39,381 bases of DNA from Acidobacteriota bacterium (GTDB lineage: Bacteria; Acidobacteriota; Vicinamibacteria; Marinacidobacterales; Marinacidobacteraceae), in NCBI GenBank assembly GCA_022820545.1, contig JAJEFG010000019.1:1-39381 (forward strand), in the 5' to 3' direction. Positions within the stretch are counted from its first letter, which is position 1; each line of letters opens with the position of its first letter. A program made the translations under genes and the position numbers. Of the stretch, positions 22,658-30,431 are shown one piece after another. The notes beneath the pieces are model-generated. The model made no database searches and was not told the DNA's origin. It worked only from the letters and a program-made list of their open reading frames with translations.

Positions 22658-24022
22658 GTGCGCTGGAACCCGAAACTCGTCAGCCTTGCCCTCCTGGCCG
22701 CACTGGGCCTCCCCGCCCTCGCCGCCGGCCAGTCGGCGCCCACCGTGCTGCCGCTGCGGGAGCGGGCGGCGCTCGTGGACCGCTGGCTCGAGATCCGCTT
22801 CGAGACCGTCCTGCCGGAGATCATGCGGCGCGAGGGCGTGGACCTGTGGATCGTCGCGGCCCGGGAGTACAACGAGGACCCGGTGATCCGCACCATGCTG
22901 CCCTATACCTGGCTGGCGGCGCGGCGGCGGACCGTGCTGGTGTTCCACGACCGCGGCGCGGAGGAAGGCGTCGAGCGCTTCGCGGTGGCGCGCTACGACA
23001 TCGGGGGCATCCCCGGCGCCTGGGACCCGGAGACCGAACCCGACCAGTGGGCCCGCGTGGCCGAACTCGTCCGGGAGCGGAACCCGCGGGTGATCGGCGT
23101 CAACCGCTCGACGGACTTCGGCCTCGCCGACGGCATCACCTCCACCGAGTACGAGGCGCTCCGGGAAGCGCTCGGGCCGGACCTTGCGGGACGGCTCCAC
23201 GACGCCGAGCGCCTCGCCATCGCCTGGCTCGAGACCCGAACCCCCGAGGAGATGGCGGTCTATCCGGCGGTCGTCCGCCTGGCGCGCTCCATCATCTCCG
23301 AGGGGCTGTCGGAAAAGGCCGTCCAGCCCGGGGTCACCACGACGCAGGACCTCTCCTGGTGGTACCGGGAGCGGATCCGCGAACTGAAGCTCCAGACCTG
23401 GTTCCAGCCGGGAGTCTCCGTGCAGCGGCACGAGGGAACGATGTTCGGCGGCGATTCCGGGGAGCAGGGCGACTTCTCTTCCCGTCCCCCGCCGGACACC
23501 ATCCTGCCGGGGGATCTGATCCACGTGGACTTCGGCATCACCTATCTCCGCCTCAACACGGACACGCAGATGCACGCCTACGTGCTCCGCCACGGCGAGA
23601 CGGGCGCCCCGCCGGGACTCCGGGAGGCCTTCTCGACCGGAAACCGGCTCCAGGACATCCTGACGGACGAGTTCGTCGCCGGACGGACCGGCAACGAGAT
23701 CCTGGCCGCCGCCCTGGCCCAGGCGAAGACCGAGGGGATCAAGGCCTCGATCTACACGCACCCGATCGGCTTCCACGGCCACGCGGCGGGCCCCACCATC
23801 GGCCTCTGGGACCGCCAGGAGGGCGTGCCCGGCAAGGGCGACTACGAGCTCTTCCCGATGACCGCCCACTCGATCGAACTGAACGCCCGGGTCGCGGTGC
23901 CCGAGTGGGACGGCCAGGAAGTCCGGATCGCCCTCGAGGAAGACGCCATCTTCGACGGCGAGACGACGACCTACATCGATCCCCGGATGGAGCGCCTGCT
24001 GCTGATCCCGCGCCCGCGTTAG
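22658..24022 (+). CDS. Exported M24-family metallopeptidase (Xaa-Pro dipeptidase-like)
   Basis: A 454-residue protein starting at GTG 22658, with AAGGAGA 8 nt upstream. It has a signal peptide (residues 1-24, ending LAAGQ). The N-terminal half is the creatinase-type non-catalytic domain. The C-terminal pita-bread domain keeps five likely metal ligands: HVDFG and NTDTQ (two Asp), GFHGHAAGP (His), SIELN (Glu) and a final Glu in DAIFDGETTTY. Cleaves X-Pro dipeptides or related bonds, probably in the periplasm. A weak -10-like TATGCT lies at 22593-22598 in the divergent gap. The longer upstream frame is antisense to the D-aminoacylase gene. Confidence 0.88.
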   Translation: MRWNPKLVSLALLAALGLPALAAGQSAPTVLPLRERAALVDRWLEIRFETVLPEIMRREGVDLWIVAAREYNEDPVIRTMLPYTWLAARRRTVLVFHDRGAEEGVERFAVARYDIGGIPGAWDPETEPDQWARVAELVRERNPRVIGVNRSTDFGLADGITSTEYEALREALGPDLAGRLHDAERLAIAWLETRTPEEMAVYPAVVRLARSIISEGLSEKAVQPGVTTTQDLSWWYRERIRELKLQTWFQPGVSVQRHEGTMFGGDSGEQGDFSSRPPPDTILPGDLIHVDFGITYLRLNTDTQMHAYVLRHGETGAPPGLREAFSTGNRLQDILTDEFVAGRTGNEILAAALAQAKTEGIKASIYTHPIGFHGHAAGPTIGLWDRQEGVPGKGDYELFPMTAHSIELNARVAVPEWDGQEVRIALEEDAIFDGETTTYIDPRMERLLLIPRPR

Positions 24023-24064
24023 CGGCGCAGGATCCCGCCTCCGGCAAGGGCGCAAACGGCTCCC

Positions 24065-24100
24065 GGCCGGCGGCGCCATCAGGGCTGTTGGCCGCCGGTC
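24065..24100. other. Hairpin between the M24 and GntP genes
   Basis: A 10-bp stem (GGCCGGCGGC, 24065-24074, with GCCGCCGGTC, 24091-24100, one G-T pair) and a 16-nt loop, without a T-tract. It could weakly terminate or protect the M24 transcript. Confidence 0.3.
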
Positions 24101-24121
24101 CCGTGACATCCTTGCCCGGCC

Positions 24122-25468
24122 ATGACCGCCGTCCTCCTCGGGACCCTCTTCGTCGCGGTCACCATCGGCGTTCTGCGCCTCCATCCGTTCCTGGCGCTGA
24201 CGCTCGGCGCGATCCTCGCGGGATCGCTCGCCCCCTCCGATGCGGCGGCGCCGGAACGTGTCCATGCGGCGCTCGACGCCACGGGAGCGGCGTTCGGGGA
24301 TCTCGTGGGCGCCATCGGGATCGCCATCGCGCTCGCGGCCGTGATCGGCGACTGTCTGCTCCGGAGCGGCGCGGCGGACCGGATCGCGGGCTCGCTGCTC
24401 GACCTCTTCGGGGAGCGGCGCGCGCCCTGGGCCCTCGCGGCGGCGGCCTACGTACTCTCGATCCCGGTGTTCTTCGACACGGTGTTCTTCCTGCTCGTTC
24501 CGCTGGCGCGGGCGCTCGCCCGCCGGGCCCCCGGCCGCTACCCGATGTTCGTCATGGCGATCTGCGCGGGCGCCGTCGCCACCCATTCGCTCGTCCCCCC
24601 GACCCCCGGCCCGCTGGGGATGGCGGACAACCTCGGGCTGAATCTGGGGACCGCCATCGGCTTCGGACTGCTGCTCGGAGTCCTGCCCGTCACCGCCACA
24701 CTCCTGATTGCGCCGCGATTCGCGCGCGGCCTGGACGTCGAACCGGCCGAAACGCCGGGCTCCGGCCAACCCACAACCCCCGCCGTTCGCCCGGGCCTCT
24801 TCGCCTCCCTGTTTCCCATTGCGCTGCCGGTGGTGCTCATGAGCGGGGCCTCGGTCGCTGCCGCCGGCGGCGGGCTGATCCCCGGGGCGGCGTGGGCGGC
24901 CGTGCTGGGTCACCGGAACGCGGCGCTCTTCCTGGCGGCCTTCGCCGCGGCCTTCGTGCTCTGGAGCACCCACCGGCCTCCGGTCCGCCGGCTTCTGGGC
25001 TCCTTTGGGCACGCGATCGGCGAAGCCGGTCCCATCATCCTGATCACCGCCGCCGGCGGGGCCTTCGGACGGGCGCTCGCGGGCGCCGGAGTCACCGAGG
25101 ATCTCGCCCGGGTCTCCTCCGCCGCGGACGGCACCGTCCTCCTTCTGCTCGCCGCCGGGATCGCCTCCGTGCTGAAGCTCGCGCAGGGCTCCGGGACGGT
25201 CGCCATCCTCACCGGATCGGCGATCGTTGCTTCGCTGGTGCCCGATCCGGCCGCGCTGTCGTTCCACCCGGCCTACCTCTTCGCCGCGGTCGGATTCGGT
25301 TCGATGGTGGCCTCCTGGATGAACGACAGCGGCTTCTGGGTGGTGGGACGGATGTCCGGGTTCGGCGAAGGGGAGACGTTCCGCACCTGGACCGCGGTCG
25401 CCGCCGCGGTGGGGGTGTTCGGGGTGTTGCAGGTCCTGCTGCTGGCCACCCTGTTCCCGCTCGTCTGA
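24122..25468 (+). CDS. GntP-family permease (gluconate or other organic-acid:H+ symporter)
   Basis: A 448-residue, 11-13-span membrane protein. GntP family features are FLALTLGAILAG (about 21-32), the paired reentrant-type stretches IPVFFDTVFFLLVPLARAL (about 115-133) and SLVPPTPGPLGMADNLG (about 157-173), ITAAGGAFGRALAGAGV, and LKLAQGSGTVAILTGSAI with ASWMNDSGFWVVGRMSGF near the end. It imports gluconate, glycerate or a similar sugar acid. It follows the M24 gene by 99 nt; a Shine-Dalgarno sequence is not obvious. The substrate is not certain. Confidence 0.92.
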   Translation: MTAVLLGTLFVAVTIGVLRLHPFLALTLGAILAGSLAPSDAAAPERVHAALDATGAAFGDLVGAIGIAIALAAVIGDCLLRSGAADRIAGSLLDLFGERRAPWALAAAAYVLSIPVFFDTVFFLLVPLARALARRAPGRYPMFVMAICAGAVATHSLVPPTPGPLGMADNLGLNLGTAIGFGLLLGVLPVTATLLIAPRFARGLDVEPAETPGSGQPTTPAVRPGLFASLFPIALPVVLMSGASVAAAGGGLIPGAAWAAVLGHRNAALFLAAFAAAFVLWSTHRPPVRRLLGSFGHAIGEAGPIILITAAGGAFGRALAGAGVTEDLARVSSAADGTVLLLLAAGIASVLKLAQGSGTVAILTGSAIVASLVPDPAALSFHPAYLFAAVGFGSMVASWMNDSGFWVVGRMSGFGEGETFRTWTAVAAAVGVFGVLQVLLLATLFPLV

Positions 25469-25498
25469 CCGGGCACTGGCGGGGTGCGAGACCACCCA

Positions 25499-25529
25499 TC
25501 AAGCGGTGCACAGCGGGACTGCCGCTTGA
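25499..25529. other. Hairpin after the GntP gene
   Basis: TCAAGCGG (25499-25506) pairs with CCGCTTGA (25522-25529), loop of 15 nt, no T-tract. It lies 30 nt past the GntP stop and may act as a weak or Rho-assisted end. Confidence 0.25.
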
Positions 25530-25593
25530 CGGGGAGAGGTCGGTGCTTGGGTCGCCCGCCAAGCCTTCGAGTTCGCTACGATGGCGTTGCGCG

Positions 25594-25887
25594 ATGAGTC
25601 TGAACAATGTGTCCGACCCTCTGCGACCCGTCGCGGTGGAACCTCGCGAGGGCTACCGCATCTGGCTTCGCTACGCGGACGGTGCGGAGGGCGAGGTGGA
25701 CCTGTCCGACCTGGCCGGCAAAGGCGTCTTCGCCGCCTGGCGGGACCGGAACTTCTTCTGTGACGTACGGATCGCGGACGGCGGGGAAATCGCATGGCGC
25801 AATGAGATTGACCTCTGCCGTCACGCGCTCTACTTCCGGCTTACCGGCAAGGACCCGGAACAGGTGTTTTCGGGACTGAGTCCTTAG
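25594..25887 (+). CDS. DUF2442-domain protein
   Basis: A 97-residue protein matching DUF2442: VAVEPREGYRIWLRYADGAE (about 14-33), VDLSDLAGKGVFAAWRD, FCDVRIADGGEIAWRNEIDL and HALYFRLTGK. Its family is usually found next to DUF4160 genes, as here (5-nt gap). The pair behaves like a small toxin-antitoxin or accessory module in many genomes, but its biochemical role is not settled. Confidence 0.85.
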   Translation: MSLNNVSDPLRPVAVEPREGYRIWLRYADGAEGEVDLSDLAGKGVFAAWRDRNFFCDVRIADGGEIAWRNEIDLCRHALYFRLTGKDPEQVFSGLSP

Positions 25888-25892
25888 ACGAA

Positions 25893-26152
25893 GTGCCTGA
25901 GATCAGCCGGTTCTACGGGATCGTCGTGCACATCTTCTATTCGGACCACGCCCCGCCCCACTTCCACGCCAAATACGCCGGCGGAGAGGTCCTGGTTTCG
26001 ATCCGTGACCTGACGGTGCTCGGGGCCGTTTGCCGCCGAGGGCGCTGGGCATGGTGATGGAATGGGCGGCCCTTCACCAGCCCGAACTGTTGGAGGCCTG
26101 GAATCGGGCACAACGGCAGGAGTCGCCCGGAAAGATCCCGCCACTCGCCTGA
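25893..26152 (+). pseudogene. DUF4160-domain gene broken by a one-base frameshift
   Basis: Starting at GTG 25893 the frame gives PEISRFYGIVVHIFYSDHAP, PHFHAKYAGGEVLVSIRDLTV, the clear N-terminal half of DUF4160, but then hits TGA at 26055-26057. From about 26025 the next frame gives GRLPPRALGMVMEWAALHQP and ELLEAWNRAQ, the expected C-terminal half, ending TGA 26150-26152. One extra base in the G-run at 26022-26025 would restore an 86-residue protein of normal family size. It is either a recent mutation or a sequencing error in a homopolymer. Partner of the DUF2442 gene 5 nt upstream. Confidence 0.85.
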
Positions 26153-26206
26153 GTGGGCGGCGTCTGTTGACGCCCACCCCCACCCTGATTCCCCACGGAC
26201 CCACCC

Positions 26207-27604
26207 ATGAGTGAAACACCAGGACCCGACCCCGGAGCACCCGCCCGCAGCCGGCGGAAGTTCATCAAGACCGTCGCCGCCGGATCGGCGGTGGCCGCGA
26301 CCGCTCCGTCCGCGCTCTTCGGCGAACGGCGGATGATGGCCCGCGAACGGGCCCGCGAGTCTCCCGGCGGCCAGGTCGCCCCCTCCGACCGGATCGGCCT
26401 CGCCGTGATCGGGGCGGGCGGGATGGGGATGGCCGGAGTGGACACGGCGCTGCGCATCCCGGGGATCGAGCTGGTGGCGGCCTGCGACATCTTCGACGGC
26501 CGCCTGGACGCCGCCCGCGAGCGCCACGGGGCCATCTTCACCACCCGCGACTACCGGGAGGTGCTCGCCCGCGCCGATGTGGACGCGGTCATCGTGGGCA
26601 CGCCCGACCACTGGCACCAGTCCATCTCGGTGGACGCGCTCAGGGCCGGAAAGGCCGCGTACTGCGAAAAGCCGATGGTGCACGACATCGCCGAGGGGCA
26701 CGGCCTGCTCCGGGCCCAGGAGGAATCGGGGAGCGTCTTCCAGGTGGGCAGCCAGGGAATGAGTTCGCTCGGCAACGAGAAGGCGAAGGAGCTCTACGAG
26801 GCAGGCGCCATCGGCGAGCTCAACTACGCGGAGGGCTTCTGGGCGCGCAACGATCCGCTGGGCGCCTGGCAGTATCCGATCCCGACCGGCGCGTCGGAGG
26901 AAACCGTCGACTGGAATCGTTTCCTGGGCCCGGCGCCCGAGGTTCCCTACGACCCGCTGCGCGTCTTCCGCTGGCGCAACTACCGCGACTACGGCACCGG
27001 GGTCGCCGGCGACCTCTTCGTCCATCTGTTCTCGAGCCTGCACTTCATCGTGAGCTCGCGCGGTCCGACGCGCATCCAGGCGACCGGCGGGCTGCGCTAC
27101 TGGGAGGACGGCCGCGAGGTGCCGGACGTGCTCCTGGGCATGTTCGACTATCCCGAGACCGGCACGCACCCCGGCTTCAACCTGTCGCTGCGCGTCAACT
27201 TCGTGGACGGGACCTCCGGCAGCACGTTCCTGCGGCTCGTCGGGAGCGAGGGGTCGATGGACGTGACCTGGACCGAGGTCGTGCTGCGCAAGAACGTGGC
27301 GGTCGATCCGATGGACGCCTTCTCCCGGGAAAAGATGGCCGACGCGGCGGGGGACCCGGAGGGCCTGCCTGCCCGGGTGCGCATGCAGCCCCCGGTGGAG
27401 ATCCACCACGCGGTCGAGCGCGGCTACCGCGGCGCGCTGGTGGACCACTACTTCAACTTCTTCGAGGCGGTCCGGGGCGGACCCCCGGTGGTTCAGGACG
27501 CGGCCTTCGGCCTCCGGGCCGCCGCTCCCGCCCTGGCCTGCAACCTCGCCTATTTCCAGGACCGCGCCGTCCGCTGGGACCCCGACGCGATGAGGCTCGC
27601 CTGA
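26207..27604 (+). CDS. Tat-exported Gfo/Idh/MocA-family oxidoreductase
   Basis: A 465-residue protein with a Tat signal (SRRKFIKTVAAGSAVAATAP, residues 15-34; RR at 16-17). The Rossmann motif AVIGAGGMG is at 66-74, the GTPDHWH motif at 131-137 and CEKP at 153-156. The C-terminal beta-sheet domain follows (GVAGDLFVHLFSSLHFI, as GVAGDLFVH). Typical of exported sugar oxidoreductases that work on a bound NAD(P) cofactor folded before export. Followed by the DUF1080 lipoprotein with a 1-nt TGATG overlap. This points to oxidation of glycosides at C3 and cleavage of the 3-keto product in the periplasm (inference from known pairing). Confidence 0.92.
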   Translation: MSETPGPDPGAPARSRRKFIKTVAAGSAVAATAPSALFGERRMMARERARESPGGQVAPSDRIGLAVIGAGGMGMAGVDTALRIPGIELVAACDIFDGRLDAARERHGAIFTTRDYREVLARADVDAVIVGTPDHWHQSISVDALRAGKAAYCEKPMVHDIAEGHGLLRAQEESGSVFQVGSQGMSSLGNEKAKELYEAGAIGELNYAEGFWARNDPLGAWQYPIPTGASEETVDWNRFLGPAPEVPYDPLRVFRWRNYRDYGTGVAGDLFVHLFSSLHFIVSSRGPTRIQATGGLRYWEDGREVPDVLLGMFDYPETGTHPGFNLSLRVNFVDGTSGSTFLRLVGSEGSMDVTWTEVVLRKNVAVDPMDAFSREKMADAAGDPEGLPARVRMQPPVEIHHAVERGYRGALVDHYFNFFEAVRGGPPVVQDAAFGLRAAAPALACNLAYFQDRAVRWDPDAMRLA

Positions 27605-28947
27605 TGAACCTGAGAAACGAAACGCTGTCCCTCGGCAAAGCGCTCCTGGCGGTGGTTCTCGCCGCAGCGTGTGGCGGCGGGTCTCCGGGCGGCGGAGTCA
27701 CTGGGTCCGGGACGGCCACCCCCGCCGAGGATCGACCCGCTCCGCCCAACACCCTCACCGAGGCCGAGCGCGCCGCCGGCTGGCGTCTCCTCTTCGATGG
27801 GGAGACGGCAAACGGATGGCGCGGCTACAACCGCGACGAGTTCCCCGACACCGGTTGGGGCGTGATGGACGGCATGCTGGTCGTGGGCGCGACCGCCACG
27901 GACCCGGACGTCCCGGTGGGCGGGGACATCGTCACCACCGAGTCCTTCACCGACTTCGACCTCAAGTTCGAGTTCCGGCTCTCCGAGGTGGCCAACAGCG
28001 GCGTCCTGTACCGGGTGATCGAGGAAGAGGGCGCCGAGATCTGGTTCAACGCGCCCGAGTACCAGGTGCTGGACGACGACGCCTACATCGAGATGGGCAC
28101 GATGGACATGAACAAACACCTCACCGGCGACAACTACGACCTGCACGCCGCGGGCGAGAAGACCCTGCACGGTCCCGGCGAATGGAACGAGGGCCGCATC
28201 CGCGTCCTGAACAACCACGTGGAGCACTGGCTGAACGGGACGAAGACGGTGGAATACGAGTTCGGCTCGCCCGAATGGGAGGAACTCGTCGCGGCCAGCA
28301 AGTTCGCTCCCTATCCGCGTTACGGCCGCGCGGCGTCAGGGCCGATCGGCCTCCAGGACCACGGCAGGAACGTCTGGTACCGGAGCATCAGGATCCGGCC
28401 GCTGGAACCGGTCTCGCTGTTCAACGGCGAGGATCTCGACGGCTGGCAGGTGCACGGCACGGAGCGCTGGTACGTCGAGAACGGGGAACTCGTGTGCGAG
28501 AGCGGCCCCGATGCCGAGTACGGCTATCTGAAGACGGCCCGGACGTTTCGCGACTTCGACCTGACGATCGATTTCCTGCAGGAGGCCGACGGCAACAGCG
28601 GGGTGTTCTTCCGCGCCGGCGTGGAGGGGACGATCGTGAGCGGCTGGCAGGCCGAGGTGGCGCCTCCCGGCCTGTTCACCGGCGGCATCTACGAGTCCTA
28701 CGGCCGCGGCTGGCTGGTGCAGCCCGATCCGGCCCGGGACGCGGCCCTTCGCATGGGCGCGTGGAACACGATGCGCATCCGGGCGGTGGGCGACCGGGTG
28801 ACCACCTGGCTGAACGGGACCCGGATGGTGGACTTCGAGGACGAGGCGATCGGAGCGGCCGAGGGCTCGATCGCGCTCCAGATCCACGACGGCGGCGGGA
28901 TCAGGGTGCGCTGGCGGAACGTCCGGATGGTGGATCTGGGCGAATAG
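27604..28947 (+). CDS. Two-domain DUF1080 lipoprotein (3-keto-glycoside hydrolase type)
   Basis: A 447-residue lipoprotein: signal segment LLAVVLAAAC with Cys 23. Two DUF1080 (concanavalin-like) domains follow. Domain 1 is at about 60-265 (WRLLFDGETANGWRGY, FDLKFEFRLSE-NSGVLYRV, EYQVLDDDAY, NHVEHWLNG). Domain 2 is at about 270-445 (VSLFNGEDLDGWQVHG, FDLTIDFLQEADGNSGVFFR, NTMRIRAVGDRVTTWLNG). The second lacks an obvious EYQVLDD block, so only the first may be active. Family members hydrolyse 3-keto-disaccharides and related 3-keto-glycosides. Coupled to the Gfo/Idh/MocA gene (GAGG 8 nt before the ATG). Confidence 0.88.
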   Translation: MNLRNETLSLGKALLAVVLAAACGGGSPGGGVTGSGTATPAEDRPAPPNTLTEAERAAGWRLLFDGETANGWRGYNRDEFPDTGWGVMDGMLVVGATATDPDVPVGGDIVTTESFTDFDLKFEFRLSEVANSGVLYRVIEEEGAEIWFNAPEYQVLDDDAYIEMGTMDMNKHLTGDNYDLHAAGEKTLHGPGEWNEGRIRVLNNHVEHWLNGTKTVEYEFGSPEWEELVAASKFAPYPRYGRAASGPIGLQDHGRNVWYRSIRIRPLEPVSLFNGEDLDGWQVHGTERWYVENGELVCESGPDAEYGYLKTARTFRDFDLTIDFLQEADGNSGVFFRAGVEGTIVSGWQAEVAPPGLFTGGIYESYGRGWLVQPDPARDAALRMGAWNTMRIRAVGDRVTTWLNGTRMVDFEDEAIGAAEGSIALQIHDGGGIRVRWRNVRMVDLGE

Positions 28948-28975
28948 ACCGGCCCGGCGCTCCCGTCAGCCGGGG

Positions 28976-30412
28976 TTACACCGGCCCCGCCTCCCAGGGC
29001 CCCCACATCGCGTACGTCGTGCTCGATCGTGAACCGCCGGCGCGGGACGATCCCTGCACGTTGAAGAACAACACCCTTCCGTCAGGGCTGAAACACGCTC
29101 CCGCGTACTCGCCGACCGGGCTGGGTGCGTGCACGAGGTTGAAGATATGCCCCTCGCGATTCAGACCCCGGATGTAGTGATCGCCGGTCCCGTCCTCACA
29201 GAGCACGACTCCGCCCCGCGGGCTGACCACGACGTTGTCCGGGGCATCCAGCATCCGCTTGGACAAGGACTCGAAGACCACCGTCAGTTCGCCGGCGTCA
29301 GCGGAGGTGGGACGGTAGTGGAAGACCTGTCCGCACCGGGCGGCGCCGCCGCTGGTCGACACGATGTAGATGCCACCGTCTCCGTACCAGGCGCCTTCTA
29401 GCCGGTCGAAGCTCGCGGCGCCCTTGGCCCGCCCCTGCCTGAAGACCGCCAGTGGATTCCCCTCGGCATCCGCGGGATCGGGATCGTCGATGTCAACCCA
29501 GTGGACGGGGAACACGGCGCCAACCGTCTGTCCCGGCGCCAGCGCGTATCCGGGTCGGCCGGCGATCGCCAGCATCTGCAGACGGCCTCCCGCGGACAGC
29601 ACTCCCACCTGATCGGGGATGAAGCGGTAAAAGCCCGCTCCCGCCTCCTCGTCCGGCTCGTAGTCCCGGTCTTCGGTCTCGTAAACGATCCCGGTGGCCG
29701 GGTCCACCGCCGCGGCCTCGTGCACGAAGCGCCCCATCGCGCGTAGAGGCAATGGATTCACCGGCCCGGTGGCGCTCACCGGAACCTCGAAGATGTACCC
29801 GTGCGGCCGCCGGTAGCCGGCCTCGAGGCCTCGGACGGTCTCCTCGCAGGACAGCCAGCTTCCCCAGGGGGTCGGCCCGCCCGCGCAGTTCACCGAGGTG
29901 CCCGCCAGGGACACGAATTCGTCCACCAGCTCGACCGTCAGGCCACCAGCCGACTCCGAGATCCGGACTTCCAGCGACGTGGTTCCTCCGGTGCCCAATG
30001 GATCGTAGTAGGGCTCGCCGATGGGGCGCGCATGCGGACTGGTCGCGTCGTCCACCATTTCGTGGTTGCGGATCAGGCGGACGTTGCCGTTCGGCAACGG
30101 GAAGGCGGCCATGCCGTCAAAGGCGTTGGGCACTTCAAGGCCGGATCGCACCGACGAAGCCACGCCGCCCGAACTGAGGGGCACGCAGCGGAAGCCTTCG
30201 GGAATCTCGAACTGGGGACTGTCCGAGCAGGTCACCAGTTGCCCGTAGTCGGGCGCGCGCATCCGGCCTTCCGATACGGCTGCTGCGGACGGTCGGGCCG
30301 GTAGCGCCGCCGGGACCGATCCCCGCGTTTCGCCGAGACGCGCCAGCCCGATCAGGGACGGCGCGGACACGGCCAGCCGCTGGAGGAAGCGCCGACGATC
30401 GATCGATCTCAT
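28976..30412 (-). CDS. Tat-exported DUF839/PhoX-like protein
   Basis: A 478-residue protein starting MRSIDRRRFLQRLAVSAPS, a Tat signal (RRRFL at 6-10), with GAGGGAG ahead of the ATG. The longer in-frame extension upstream is a shadow. The body matches DUF839 (PhoX-like beta-propeller): VPNAFDGMAAFPLPNGNVRL, RNHEM, NCAGGPTPWGSWLSCEET, GRFVHEAAAVDP, YETED, FYRFIPD, DAPDNVVVSPRGGVVLCEDG and SPDGRVLFFNVQ. PhoX enzymes are Ca/Fe alkaline phosphatases; the conserved Cys (NCAGG) and Glu residues of that site appear present, but catalysis is unproven. Last of three minus-strand genes (19-nt gap). Confidence 0.87.
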   Translation of the reverse strand: MRSIDRRRFLQRLAVSAPSLIGLARLGETRGSVPAALPARPSAAAVSEGRMRAPDYGQLVTCSDSPQFEIPEGFRCVPLSSGGVASSVRSGLEVPNAFDGMAAFPLPNGNVRLIRNHEMVDDATSPHARPIGEPYYDPLGTGGTTSLEVRISESAGGLTVELVDEFVSLAGTSVNCAGGPTPWGSWLSCEETVRGLEAGYRRPHGYIFEVPVSATGPVNPLPLRAMGRFVHEAAAVDPATGIVYETEDRDYEPDEEAGAGFYRFIPDQVGVLSAGGRLQMLAIAGRPGYALAPGQTVGAVFPVHWVDIDDPDPADAEGNPLAVFRQGRAKGAASFDRLEGAWYGDGGIYIVSTSGGAARCGQVFHYRPTSADAGELTVVFESLSKRMLDAPDNVVVSPRGGVVLCEDGTGDHYIRGLNREGHIFNLVHAPSPVGEYAGACFSPDGRVLFFNVQGSSRAGGSRSSTTYAMWGPWEAGPV

Positions 30413-30431
30413 CGCAGACTCCCTCGTGCCC

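Noticed and set aside
22628..25495. 955-codon minus-strand open frame
   Set aside because: It is antisense to the M24 and GntP genes and rich in Arg, Gly, Asp and His without any domain.
26166..26206. TTGACG-like -35 upstream of the Gfo/Idh/MocA gene
   Set aside because: No -10 box at usable spacing; the stretch is a C-rich run.
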